From: Rhizobiaceae bacterium
Lineage (GTDB): Bacteria; Pseudomonadota; Alphaproteobacteria; Rhizobiales; Rhizobiaceae
Direction: 5' to 3'
Assembly (NCBI GenBank): GCA_023953845.1
Contig: JAMLJC010000001.1
Span: 1,426,001-1,490,000 of the forward strand
DNA length: 64,000 nucleotides
Positions 43,480 to 52,057 of the stretch are shown in pieces (position 1 is the first letter of the stretch; each line of letters begins with the position of its first letter). A program made the position numbers and the translations under genes. The notes under the pieces are model-generated. The model was not told the origin of the DNA. It saw only the letters and a list, made by a program, of their open reading frames with translations, and searched no databases.

Positions 43480-44229
43480 ATGGCCGGCCATTCACAATTC
43501 AAGAACATCATGCACCGCAAGGGCCGCCAGGATGCGGTGCGGTCCAAGATGTTCTCCAAGCTCGCGCGCGAAATCACGGTAGCGGCGAAGGTCGGCTTGC
43601 CCGACCCGGCCATGAACCCCCGCCTGCGCCTCGCCATCCAGAACGCCAAGGCCGAATCGATGCCGAAGGACAACATCCAGCGCGCCATTAACAAGGCGTC
43701 CGGCGGCGACACGGAGAATTATGAGGAAGTGCGCTATGAAGGTTACGGCCCGGGCGGCGTCGCCCTCATCGTCGAGGCGCTGACCGACAACCGCAACCGC
43801 TCGGCCTCCAACGTCCGCGCCGCCTTCACCAAGGCCGGCGGAGCGCTCGGCGAAACCGGCTCGGTGTCGTTCATGTGGAACCGCGTCGGGGAAATCTACT
43901 ATCCGGCATCGGCCGGCGACGCTGACAAGGTGATGGAAGCGGCCATCGAAGCCGGCGCCGACGATGTCCAGTCCGACGAGGACGGTCACACCATCATCTG
44001 CGCCTTCGAAAATGTCGGCGACGTGTCGAAGGCGCTGGAAGCGGCGCTCGGCGAGGCGGAGAGCGTCAAGGTGATCTGGCAGCCGCAGAACAACGTGCCG
44101 GTCGACGAGGAACGCGCTCAGTCGCTGATGAAGCTTGTCGCCACGCTCGAGGACGACGACGACGTGCAGAACGTCTATGCCAATTTCGAGGTGGACGAAG
44201 CCACCCTGGCGAAGCTCAGCGCGGCGTGA
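43480..44229 (+). CDS. YebC/PmpR family DNA-binding regulator
   Basis: This 249-residue protein begins MAGHSQFKNIMHRKGRQDAV and has the typical YebC blocks AREITVAAKVGLPDPAMNPRLRLAIQNAKAESMPKDNI (in part), EGYGPGGVALIVEALTDNRNR and TKAGGALGETGSVSFMW. The family was described as transcriptional regulators and more recently linked to relieving ribosome stalling (TACO1-like). AGGGG precedes the ATG. Its TGA overlaps the GTG start of the next gene. Confidence 0.95.
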   Translation: MAGHSQFKNIMHRKGRQDAVRSKMFSKLAREITVAAKVGLPDPAMNPRLRLAIQNAKAESMPKDNIQRAINKASGGDTENYEEVRYEGYGPGGVALIVEALTDNRNRSASNVRAAFTKAGGALGETGSVSFMWNRVGEIYYPASAGDADKVMEAAIEAGADDVQSDEDGHTIICAFENVGDVSKALEAALGEAESVKVIWQPQNNVPVDEERAQSLMKLVATLEDDDDVQNVYANFEVDEATLAKLSAA

Positions 44230-44522
44230 GCGAAACCCGGCGCCCCGCCATCCGCATCACCTACTGCACGCAGTGCCAGTGGCTGCTGCGCGCGGCATGG
44301 ATGGCGCAGGAGCTGCTGTCGACCTTCGGGCCGGATCTCGGCGAGGTGTCGCTGGTGCCCGGCACCGGAGGCATTTTCGAGATCACCTGCAACGGCGCAC
44401 TGATCTGGGAACGCAAACGTGACGGCGGCTTTCCCGATGCCGCGAAGCTGAAGCAGCTGGTGCGCGACGAGGCCTTTCCGGACCGTGAACTCGGCCATTC
44501 CGATCGCAAGAAGGCGGAATGA
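44226..44522 (+). CDS. SelT/SelW/SelH (Rdx) family thioredoxin-like protein
   Basis: This 98-residue protein has the Rdx motif ITYCTQCQWLLRAAWMAQEL with a CxxC pair (C14, C17). The second Cys-type position is ordinary Cys, not selenocysteine. GTGGIFEITCNGALIWERK is the typical second half. It is probably a small redox protein; partner unknown. GTG 44226 overlaps the yebC stop, indicating coupling. It is convergent with the ArsR gene, with no gap. Confidence 0.85.
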   Translation: MSETRRPAIRITYCTQCQWLLRAAWMAQELLSTFGPDLGEVSLVPGTGGIFEITCNGALIWERKRDGGFPDAAKLKQLVRDEAFPDRELGHSDRKKAE

Positions 44523-44786
44523 TCAGGCCTGCCAGAACTGATCCAGCCACAGATTGACCTTGACGAAGCCCGGCGTGCTGACGCTGTAGAAGCGGCGCGT
44601 GCCCTCGGCGGTGACGATCACCAGTCCCGCATCGAGCAGCACCTTCAGATGCTGCGACACGGCAGGGCGCGAGACGGGCAGGCCGGCGGCGAGCTGGTTG
44701 ACGGTCTTTGGGCCGCGCCTCAACTCCTCGAGCAGATAGCGGCGGTTGGGATCGGCGATGGCTGTGAAGGCATCGATCGTGACCAT
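44523..44786 (-). CDS. ArsR family transcriptional regulator
   Basis: This 87-residue winged-helix protein has DPNRRYLLEELRRGPKTVNQLAAGLPVSRPAVSQHLKVL (in part shown) and the wing AGLVIVTAEGTRRFYSVS. It has no metal-binding ELCVCDL motif, so it is of the non-metal autorepressor type. It lies 31 bp after the MFS transporter on the same strand and may control it. Ligand unknown. Confidence 0.85.
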   Translation of the reverse strand: MVTIDAFTAIADPNRRYLLEELRRGPKTVNQLAAGLPVSRPAVSQHLKVLLDAGLVIVTAEGTRRFYSVSTPGFVKVNLWLDQFWQA

Positions 44787-44817
44787 CCGCTATTTGTGCT
44801 GCAACTGCGAAGGAAAC

Positions 44818-46065
44818 TCAACTCTCCTGTTCGGGCCTGGTGCGCGGATCGAGGCGCGTCGCCTCCGGCGTGACCGCCCGATCCGCCGGCATCGTCTTGA
44901 ACGCCTCGCGCTCGTCGACGGGCACCGGTGCGCGGCGGCTGATGCGCCGCGCGGCATAGCCGGCGAGCAGCACATGGGCGAACGCGCTCGCCAGGAACAG
45001 GCTTTCGGGGCGCATGGTGGTCATCAGCGTCGAGCCGATGATCGGGCCGATGATCGTGCCGAAGCCGTAGAGCAGCAGCAGGCCGCCCGAGACCTTCACG
45101 AAATCCTCGGGCCTGGCATGATCGTTGGCGTGGGCGACCGCCAGCGAATAGAGCGTGTAGGCGAAGGCGCCGTAGGCCGCCGTCATGGCGATGACGAAGG
45201 CGCCGGAACGCGGCGTGAAGAGAAAGATGACAATACCCACCACGGCCGCCGCCGCGGCCGCGCCGATCAGCACGTAGCGGCGGTCGGTGCGGTCCGAGAG
45301 CCGGCCGACAGGCATCTGCAAGGCCGCTCCCGCGACCACGACAAGGCTCATCATCAACGCGATCTCGGCCGTGCTGATGCCGATCTGCGCGCCGTAGACC
45401 GCGCCCAGCGTGCCCCACGCGCCGTTGGCGACGCCAATCAGCAGGCAGGCGACGAAGGAGACCGGCGATGTGGCGTAGAGACCGGCAAGATCGAGGCGGA
45501 CATCCTGCAGCGGCTGCGGGCTGGCCTGCGAGGACACCGCCGTCGGGATCAGAGCCAGACAGAAGAAGATGCCGGCGACCATGAACAGGGAGTCCTGTCG
45601 CACGTCGCCCATGGCGACGATCATCTGCCCAACCATGATGGAGCCGTACGTCACCATCATGTAGAGGCCAAAGACGGTGCCGCGGTTCTCGTTGGTCGCC
45701 TTCTCGTTCAGCCAACTCTCGATGATCATGAAGGCGCCGGCCATGACGAAGCCGGTGAAGGCCCGCAGCATGATCCAGACGGCTTCGCCGATGATCAGTC
45801 CGGTGAGCAGCGCGACGATTGCCGCCGATGCTGCGAAGGCGCCGAAGGCGCGCACATGGCCGGCCTGACGCACGAGGCGCGGGGCAAAGAAGCAGCCGGC
45901 GACGAAGCCGCCCGCCCACGCCGTGCCCATCAGGCCGAGCGAGAGGGTGGAAAATCCTTCCGCCTGGCCCCGCAGCGGCAGTAGCAGGCCGTGCAGCCCC
46001 GAGGCCGCCAGCAGGAAGGCCGTGCCGCGCAGCAACGAGAAGATGGGTCGATAGGTTGCGAACAT
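44818..46065 (-). CDS. MFS transporter (YcaD-like)
   Basis: This 415-residue protein has twelve predicted membrane segments. It shows family traits of the YcaD/UMF23-like group: LLLPLRGQAEGFSTLSLGLMG near the N-terminus, the loop AFMIIESWLNEKATNENRGTVFGLYMM (split by TM4/5), and GRLSDRTDRRYVL between the two halves. The C-terminal 45 residues are cytosolic. Substrate unknown. The ArsR gene downstream on the same strand suggests co-regulation. Confidence 0.85.
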   Translation of the reverse strand: MFATYRPIFSLLRGTAFLLAASGLHGLLLPLRGQAEGFSTLSLGLMGTAWAGGFVAGCFFAPRLVRQAGHVRAFGAFAASAAIVALLTGLIIGEAVWIMLRAFTGFVMAGAFMIIESWLNEKATNENRGTVFGLYMMVTYGSIMVGQMIVAMGDVRQDSLFMVAGIFFCLALIPTAVSSQASPQPLQDVRLDLAGLYATSPVSFVACLLIGVANGAWGTLGAVYGAQIGISTAEIALMMSLVVVAGAALQMPVGRLSDRTDRRYVLIGAAAAAAVVGIVIFLFTPRSGAFVIAMTAAYGAFAYTLYSLAVAHANDHARPEDFVKVSGGLLLLYGFGTIIGPIIGSTLMTTMRPESLFLASAFAHVLLAGYAARRISRRAPVPVDEREAFKTMPADRAVTPEATRLDPRTRPEQES

Positions 46066-46173
46066 GGCTCCACCCGGCTCGAATCGGTATTCCGAGGCGA
46101 CCTTATCGATTCTTGTGGCGAGACTAGAGCCTGTTATGGCCCATGGACAGATCCGCGCTTGCGGCCGATCGAT

Positions 46174-46644
46174 TCAGCCTGATGCGGAGGAGGAGACACT
46201 GTCGGCCGAGATCCCGGAGACGAGGGTCGCCAGTTCCGGCTCGTCGATCAGCGTCGCGGCATCGGCCGGTGACAGCCATGCGCGCTCGCGCGTGGCGGCT
46301 TCCTTCCATTCCGGCAGCACATCGTCCGCGATGAGAAGGAAGACGGTTACCTCGACCGGCACGAAGGCGTCGGACAGACGTTTCCAGTAGCGATACTTGC
46401 CGAGCGGCTCCTTGCGGGTATGTCCCGTCACGCCGGCTTCCTCCCGCGCCTCGATCAGCGCCGCCTGCCTGCCGTCCTTTCCTTTCATCGGCCAACCCTT
46501 CGGCACGATGAACCGGCGCGTCCCGCGCGACGTCACCAGCATGACCTCCGGCCTGCCGTCGCGCAGCCGGAAAGGGATCGCCGCGACCTGGCGGATCGGT
46601 CTTCCCTTTTTCGCCTTGCGAACGGCGGCCTTCTCGTTCGGCAT
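46174..46644 (-). CDS. NUDIX hydrolase
   Basis: This 156-residue protein has the Nudix box around residues 55-75, with AALIEAREEAGV providing the metal-binding Glu, and the preceding RFIVPKGWPMKG. The K/W of PKGW is typical of diphosphoinositol polyphosphate or diadenosine polyphosphate hydrolases (DIPP/Ap4A group). The preferred ATG at 46644 has GGGAGG ten bases upstream; the frame is open to 46788. Confidence 0.87.
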   Translation of the reverse strand: MPNEKAAVRKAKKGRPIRQVAAIPFRLRDGRPEVMLVTSRGTRRFIVPKGWPMKGKDGRQAALIEAREEAGVTGHTRKEPLGKYRYWKRLSDAFVPVEVTVFLLIADDVLPEWKEAATRERAWLSPADAATLIDEPELATLVSGISADSVSSSASG

Positions 46645-46804
46645 GCCGGCCAATTGCCTCCCAGCTGTCAGGTGACGGGAAATAGCACGGGTCGCCTGCT
46701 GCCGTCCTCCTTTCGGGAAAACGTCGCGCCGTTGCGAATCGTTGCCCCGCCCGCCAATAGTTAGACGGCGAATGATCGCGTCACGCAACCCAAAAGAAAG
46801 ACAG

Positions 46805-47641
46805 TCAGGCGCTGGCCAGCGCGATCACCCCGCAGCCTACGATGACGGCCGACAGGAGGCGTTGCGCGACGGGTCTTTCGTGAAACAGCACGATGCCGAT
46901 CAGGGCAGCGAAAATGACGCTGGACTCACGCACCGCCGAAACGGCGCCCAGCGGCGCAAGCGTCTTGGCGTAAAGCACGAAGCCATAGGCCAGGACGGCC
47001 AGCAATCCGCCGAAAAGCCCGAGCACGAAGGTCGATCCCGACACGTTCATGCGCCTCAGACGGCGGCGTCCGAGAATCATCAGGCCCACGGGAAACTCAA
47101 GCAGGAAGAGCCAGCCTATGTAGGTCATCGGATCTTCCGAATGCCGGACGCCGATGCCGTCGACGATCGAATAGCCGGCTATCGTTATGCCAAGTATGGT
47201 TGCGACGCCGATGGCGCGGGGATCGGCCCGATGCCGCCCGCGCGGGAAGGCGAGCAGCGCGATGCCGCATGAGATGGCTGCGAGCCCTATCCATCCGAGC
47301 GGCGTCAGCGTCTCGCCGATGAATACGAATGCGCCGAGCGCCACCAGCGCCGGCGCGAGGCCGCGCTGGATCGGATAGACCTGGCTCAGGTCACCGAGCC
47401 GATAGGCCTGGAAGAGCAATCCATAGTACGCATAGTGGATCAGCGTCGAAAGGCCGACATAGAGCCAGATCTCGCTCGACGGCGGCGGCGATATGATGAT
47501 CAGGAATGCGCCGGCGACCGCATGGGAGAGCGAAACGGCCGCGATGACGACGGCGCGGTCGCTGGCGCCCTTGACGACGGCGTTCCAGCTCGCGTGCAGC
47601 ACCGCCGCGAAAAGCACGATGACGAGAGCCGTACCGGACAT
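46805..47641 (-). CDS. DMT family transporter (EamA domains)
   Basis: This 278-residue protein has ten hydrophobic segments in two EamA halves. The first half is marked by LHASWNAVVKGASDRAV and YPIQRGLAPALVALGAFVF, the second by YIGWLFLLEFPVGLMIL and FAALIGIVLFHERP. Family members export amino acids, nucleosides or metabolites; substrate unknown. It lies 118 bp downstream of purH on the same strand and could be read from it. Confidence 0.85.
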   Translation of the reverse strand: MSGTALVIVLFAAVLHASWNAVVKGASDRAVVIAAVSLSHAVAGAFLIIISPPPSSEIWLYVGLSTLIHYAYYGLLFQAYRLGDLSQVYPIQRGLAPALVALGAFVFIGETLTPLGWIGLAAISCGIALLAFPRGRHRADPRAIGVATILGITIAGYSIVDGIGVRHSEDPMTYIGWLFLLEFPVGLMILGRRRLRRMNVSGSTFVLGLFGGLLAVLAYGFVLYAKTLAPLGAVSAVRESSVIFAALIGIVLFHERPVAQRLLSAVIVGCGVIALASA

Positions 47642-47759
47642 GAATTGCTTTGCCAGCTAGGACAGGACGAGCCGGCATGCGCCAAACCGGGCCGAAACGC
47701 AAAGGCGAAATGCTGTGCCAGCCCGTCCCGCACCGGAATCAACGGCGGCCTGCGGAACC

Positions 47760-49376
47760 TCAGTGGCGGAAGTGACGGGTGCCCGTGAACACCATGGCGA
47801 GGCCATGTTCGTCGGCCGCCGCGATCACCTCGTCGTCGCGCATCGAGCCGCCGGGCTGGATTACGGCCGTGGCGCCGGCCTCCGCAGCCGCAAGCAATCC
47901 GTCGGCGAAAGGAAAGAAGGCGTCGGACGCGACGATCGAGCCTTTCGTCAGCGGCTCGGAGCGGCCCGCCGCCTCGACGGCGTCGAGCGCCTTGCGGGCC
48001 GCGATGCGCGAGGAATCGACGCGGCTCATCTGGCCGGCGCCGATGCCGACGGTCGCGCCATCCCTGGCATAGACGATGGCGTTCGACTTGACGTGCTTGG
48101 CGACGCGGAAGCCGAATTTCAGATCGGCGAGCTCCTGCGCCGAAGGGGCGCGTCTGGTCACCACCTTCAGATCCATGTCGTCGACGCTCGCCGCGTCGCG
48201 CGACTGCACGAGCAAGCCGCCCGCCACAGATTTCACGCCGACCCCTGCCGCACGCGGGTCCGGCAGGCCACCGGTAACCAGCAGACGGAGGTTCTTCTTC
48301 GCCGCGATCAGCGCAACCGCCTCGTCCGTGGCGGCCGGCGCGATGATGACTTCGGTGAAGGTCTTCACGATCTCCTCCGCCGCCTCGCCGTCGAGCAGAC
48401 GGTTGACCGCGACAATGCCGCCGAAGGCCGAGACGGGATCGCAGGCCAGCGCGGCGAGATAGGCCTCGCACAGCGATGCGGCTTCCGCCACCCCGCACGG
48501 ATTGGCGTGCTTGATGATGGCAACGGCCGCCGTGCGCGCCGGATCGAATTCGGCGACCAACTCGAAGGCGGCGTCGGTGTCGTTTATGTTGTTGTAGGAG
48601 AGCTGTTTGCCCTGCAGCTGACGCGCCGTTGCGACGCCCGGCCGCGCCTCGCCCGTGACGTAGAAGCCGGCCGTCTGATGTGGATTCTCGCCGTAGCGCA
48701 TGACGGTGTGCAGCCTGCCGCCAAAAGCGCGAAACGCCGGCTCCTCGATGTCGAGCGCTTCCGCGAACCAGCCGGAGATTGCCGCGTCATAGGCGGCGGT
48801 GCGGGAGAAGGCTTTTGCCGCCAGCTTCTTGCGGAACTCCAGCGACAGACTGCCGATATTGACCTCAAGTGCGTTGAGGACGACGGCATAGTCTTCCGGA
48901 TCGACCACCGTCGCGACATAGGCGTGATTCTTGGCAGCGGCGCGCACCATGGCCGGACCGCCTATGTCGATGTTCTCGACGACCGAGGCGTAGTCACCGC
49001 CCGACGCGCGAACTGCCTCGAAGGGATAGAGGTTCACGACCAGAAGGTCGATCGGCTCGATGCCGTGCTCGCGCATCGCCTCCCGATGCTCCGGATCGCC
49101 GCGCACCCCGAGCAGCGCGCCATGCACGGAAGGGTGAAGCGTCTTCACCCTTCCGTCCATGATTTCCGGAAAGCCGGTGAGCTGCGAAACGTCGCGCACC
49201 GGGATGCCCGCATCGGCGATGGCCCTGGCGCTACCGCCTGTCGAGACGAGCTCGACCCCGCGTGCGGCGAGGGCGGCCGCGAAGTCGACGAGGCCGGCCT
49301 TGTCGGAAACCGACAAAAGAGCGCGCTGCACCTGCACGAGATCGGGCGCCGGAATATTCTTGGACGGCACAGCCAT
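47760..49376 (-). CDS. purH: Bifunctional AICAR transformylase/IMP cyclohydrolase
   Basis: This 538-residue enzyme does the last two steps of IMP synthesis. The N-terminal IMP cyclohydrolase (MGS-like) begins RALLSVSDKAGLVDFAAAL, with STGGSARAIADAGIPV. The AICAR transformylase domain contains RYGENPHQTAGFY, YNNINDTDAAFELV, IIKHANPCGVA (K-H-A-N catalytic) and SDAFFPFADGL. ATG 49376 is preferred over a start five codons upstream because AGGAA is well placed. It ends the htpX-rsmB-heparinase run. Confidence 0.97.
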   Translation of the reverse strand: MAVPSKNIPAPDLVQVQRALLSVSDKAGLVDFAAALAARGVELVSTGGSARAIADAGIPVRDVSQLTGFPEIMDGRVKTLHPSVHGALLGVRGDPEHREAMREHGIEPIDLLVVNLYPFEAVRASGGDYASVVENIDIGGPAMVRAAAKNHAYVATVVDPEDYAVVLNALEVNIGSLSLEFRKKLAAKAFSRTAAYDAAISGWFAEALDIEEPAFRAFGGRLHTVMRYGENPHQTAGFYVTGEARPGVATARQLQGKQLSYNNINDTDAAFELVAEFDPARTAAVAIIKHANPCGVAEAASLCEAYLAALACDPVSAFGGIVAVNRLLDGEAAEEIVKTFTEVIIAPAATDEAVALIAAKKNLRLLVTGGLPDPRAAGVGVKSVAGGLLVQSRDAASVDDMDLKVVTRRAPSAQELADLKFGFRVAKHVKSNAIVYARDGATVGIGAGQMSRVDSSRIAARKALDAVEAAGRSEPLTKGSIVASDAFFPFADGLLAAAEAGATAVIQPGGSMRDDEVIAAADEHGLAMVFTGTRHFRH

Positions 49377-49461
49377 GGAGGATTCCTGCAAGGAAAAGGA
49401 GATGGCCGCGCCCTACCATATAGAGCCGCCAAGTCAAAGCGCAGGTGTCGCGCCCCGGCCG

Positions 49462-49953
49462 TCAGCCGGTCTCGAAATCGCCGGGTTGCGGCGGCGCAAT
49501 CGGCGTGAACAGAGTACGGTCGGGCTTGAGATCGAGCAGGGGCGTGCCATCGAGGCAGTCCATGCCACGCACCATCAGGTTGGCGCCGTCGCGTTGGACG
49601 AGCGTGGCAAGGGAGGTGCCGATCGGATTCGGCCTGACGGGAGACCGCAGCGAGAACGTTCCTCTTGCCGATCCGTCATTGGCCGGGCTTTGCCGCACCA
49701 GATCCCGGCGCGACAGATGAAGCCAGTACAGCACCTCGATGCGTTCGAAGCGTTCGATGCCCTCCAGCGCGGCGACCCAAGGCTCGAAAAGCTCGATGCG
49801 GCACAGCGGGCCGTCAGGACGACCCTGCCGAGGCGTCTTCAGACGCGACGTCCACGGCGTATGAATCCTGCCGATGAAGATCAGGCCCGCATCGTCTGGC
49901 GGCGGGATGGCGACGGCGACCTCGCCATTCCTGATCTCGTTCTCGCGGACCAT
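49462..49953 (-). CDS. tRNA (t6A37) N6-methyltransferase TrmO
   Basis: This 163-residue protein belongs to the TsaA/TrmO family, which methylates t6A37 of tRNA-Thr using a beta-barrel SAM site. Diagnostic parts are IGRIHTPWTSRLKTPRQG, the central ERIEVLYWLHLSRRDL and the signature RGTFSLRSPVRPNPIGTSLATL. It lies between the TOBE gene and purH, an unusual guest in this core run. The start is ATG 49953, six bases after the TOBE stop, so both are co-translated. Confidence 0.88.
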   Translation of the reverse strand: MVRENEIRNGEVAVAIPPPDDAGLIFIGRIHTPWTSRLKTPRQGRPDGPLCRIELFEPWVAALEGIERFERIEVLYWLHLSRRDLVRQSPANDGSARGTFSLRSPVRPNPIGTSLATLVQRDGANLMVRGMDCLDGTPLLDLKPDRTLFTPIAPPQPGDFETG

Positions 49954-49959
49954 CCGCGG

Positions 49960-50166
49960 TCAGTCGACAGCAACCATAACGTCCGACGCCTTGATGACGG
50001 CATAGGCCTGCTTTCCGACCTCGAGCGCCAGATCGTCGACGGCCGCGTTGGTGATGGAGGCGGTGACGGCGGAGCCGCCTATGTCGAGCACGACATGAGC
50101 CGTCGTCGCACCCTTGGTGATTTGCACCACCTTGCCACGTAGCAGATTGCGGGCACTGATCTTCAT
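49960..50166 (-). CDS. TOBE-domain molybdenum-pterin binding protein (Mop)
   Basis: This 68-residue single TOBE/Mop domain begins MKISARNLLRGKVVQITKGA and has TAHVVLDIGGSAVTASITNAAVDDL and QAYAVIKASDVMVAV. Such molbindins store or buffer molybdate as oligomers in the cytosol. The true start (GGGAGAG upstream) is well inside a longer frame. A possible ModE-like site lies 31 bp upstream. The only co-transcribed partner visible is trmO; no mod transport genes are in the window. Confidence 0.88.
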   Translation of the reverse strand: MKISARNLLRGKVVQITKGATTAHVVLDIGGSAVTASITNAAVDDLALEVGKQAYAVIKASDVMVAVD

Positions 50167-50196
50167 GATGCGCTCTCCCTTGCCGGAAAGACAGAT

Positions 50197-50220
50197 TGTT
50201 ATGTTCGGGCATATACATCG
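50197..50220. promoter_or_regulatory. Possible ModE-like operator before the TOBE gene
   Basis: TGTTATGT (50197-50204) and ATACATCG (50213-50220) with an 8-bp spacer follow the spacing of E. coli ModE sites (CGTTATAT-N8-ACATAACG), matching 6 of 8 and 5 of 8. The position 31-54 bp before the ATG suits repression. The match is weak. Confidence 0.3.
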
Positions 50221-50266
50221 GTCAAGCACGGAGATACCCGCGCGACGCCGCTTCTGTCCGCCGGCG

Positions 50267-51970
50267 TCAGCGGCTGGACCGCGTGAAACGCCAGCGCACC
50301 TGATGCAGCTGTGAGGCCCGGAACGAGAGCACGATCTGGCGCGTGCGGCGCGGCCCGATGATGGAGGCGAAGAAGATCGAATCCTCGACAGTCGGCGCGA
50401 CGTCCGGAGAGGCCAGCGTCCAGCGCTCCTGCTGCGGCGTTCCGAGCACCAGCCGGTCACGATCGTCACGAAAAAGCTCGATATCCGGATGCAGGTGGAA
50501 GCGCACCGAGACCGCGTCCTGAGTGGTGTCGCGGACCTTCTCGCCCTTCGGGCCGAAGAAGCGATCCACGCCGGTGAGCACATAACCTTCCTCGGAAAGG
50601 TTCAGTTCGCGCTCATGCAATATGCCGAAGCGCGCCATATAGCCGTCATGGCTGGCCACGAAGCCCTGCCGGCCCGGCTTGTCCAGCCTGACCGAGCGCA
50701 CTTCCTGCGGGCCTTCGACCAGCGGCGTGCCCAGCCAGGCGACGATATTGGGGGGCAGGCTGAAACGCGCCGAGGACGTGTCGTTGAGCGTCGCCGTGGA
50801 ATGCGCGGCGGTAGCGCGCCCCAGTGGCCGGAAATCCTCCACGCCATAGGCGTCTACGCCTGAATTGACGATGATGTTCTGCCGGCCCGAAGACATCTCG
50901 AAGGAGAGGCACCCGGCATGGGCGCGCTTCGAAACGTCGAGCGGCGGCGGCGCGCCGGTATCCGCAATGACCACCGTCGCGCCGAGCGCCAGACGCTCGT
51001 AACCGGAATGCGGCGCATGCAGCAGCGGCGCCCCGACCGTCTCGTCATGGCGCAGTATGGCCGCGATCCGGTCCTGGATCGTCGCGCCCATGCCGTTGAA
51101 GCGGGCAAGCGAGCCGTCGCCATGCCGGAAGAAACGCAATGCCGGCAGCATGCGCTCGACCGCGCCGATCAGCTCCTGCGGCGGCGTCTCCGCCTGGTTG
51201 GCATAGGTCTGCCGCAGCGGCAGCAGATCGGCGAGCAGTTCCAGCACCGACAGTGGGTCACGCGAGATGTGGCCGCCATCCGGCAGGATCTGGCGGTCGA
51301 GTTCCAGCGCGAGGTTGCGCGTCGCGCTGCGCAGCGCCGATGGCGGCGCCGGCAGCGAAAGCGCGGAAAAGGCGAGCGCGATACGGCCCCGCAGCCGGTC
51401 GCGGCCATCGGGCATGTCGGAGGCAACGGAGCGCAGATAACGAATCTGGACGGCAAGCGATTTCAGGAAGGCACGGTAAAACGGAAACTCGGCCCCCTGC
51501 AGCACGACGGGCGAATGCTGCAGCCACGCGATGATGCGCTTGGCCACCGTCGCCGGCTCCCATGCGGGACCGGCGATCCTGCCGCCGTGGAGCGCGATCC
51601 AGTCGGAGACGAGCGAACGCGCATTTGCCGCGGCGAGATCGGAGCCCGCGGCGCGCATATGGCGCAGCCAGCGGAAGCCATGGAGGCTGCGCAGCCAGCG
51701 GCTGTTGGCGACCTCGATCTGGAAGGGCGACTCCTCGCCTGTTTCCACCAGCTGCCCGGCCAGAGGGAAGCGGCCATGATAGATCTCGACGGCGATCTGT
51801 GGATCGGCAAGGCGCAGATCGGGCGGCGCGATCAGCACACGCTCCGGTGTGCGGCCGGCATAGCGCCACCGATAGTTCGGCCCGGCGCGCAAACGGCGGC
51901 TCGCCTGCTTCCACATCCTGCGGGCAACCAGCGCCCAAAGGCGCGGCGAGTTGCCTCCTCCGCTTGCCAA
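50267..51970 (-). CDS. Heparinase II/III family protein
   Basis: This protein of up to 567 residues has an N-terminal alpha/alpha-toroid lyase-like domain (RWLRSLHGFRWLRHM, WIALHGGRIAGPAWEP, LPDGGHISRDPLSVLELLADLL). The C-terminal beta-sandwich (SSGRQNIIVNSGVDAYG, HSTATLNDTSSARF, ASHDGYMARFGILHER) is the Hepar_II_III part. Family members cleave uronic-acid polysaccharides, but in Hyphomicrobiales this gene is a fixed neighbour of rsmB and purH, so a cell-envelope glycan is a likely substrate. The start is uncertain: TTG 51970 or ATG at about 51916. No signal peptide is evident with either. Confidence 0.83.
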   Translation of the reverse strand: MASGGGNSPRLWALVARRMWKQASRRLRAGPNYRWRYAGRTPERVLIAPPDLRLADPQIAVEIYHGRFPLAGQLVETGEESPFQIEVANSRWLRSLHGFRWLRHMRAAGSDLAAANARSLVSDWIALHGGRIAGPAWEPATVAKRIIAWLQHSPVVLQGAEFPFYRAFLKSLAVQIRYLRSVASDMPDGRDRLRGRIALAFSALSLPAPPSALRSATRNLALELDRQILPDGGHISRDPLSVLELLADLLPLRQTYANQAETPPQELIGAVERMLPALRFFRHGDGSLARFNGMGATIQDRIAAILRHDETVGAPLLHAPHSGYERLALGATVVIADTGAPPPLDVSKRAHAGCLSFEMSSGRQNIIVNSGVDAYGVEDFRPLGRATAAHSTATLNDTSSARFSLPPNIVAWLGTPLVEGPQEVRSVRLDKPGRQGFVASHDGYMARFGILHERELNLSEEGYVLTGVDRFFGPKGEKVRDTTQDAVSVRFHLHPDIELFRDDRDRLVLGTPQQERWTLASPDVAPTVEDSIFFASIIGPRRTRQIVLSFRASQLHQVRWRFTRSSR

Positions 51971-52057
51971 AAATGCCCACTCCTGACCGTTCGCCCCCGG
52001 TGCCGAGATAACTAAGGTGATTCAGCCTTTTTCGCGAGCGCTGAAATGACCGGCCCG

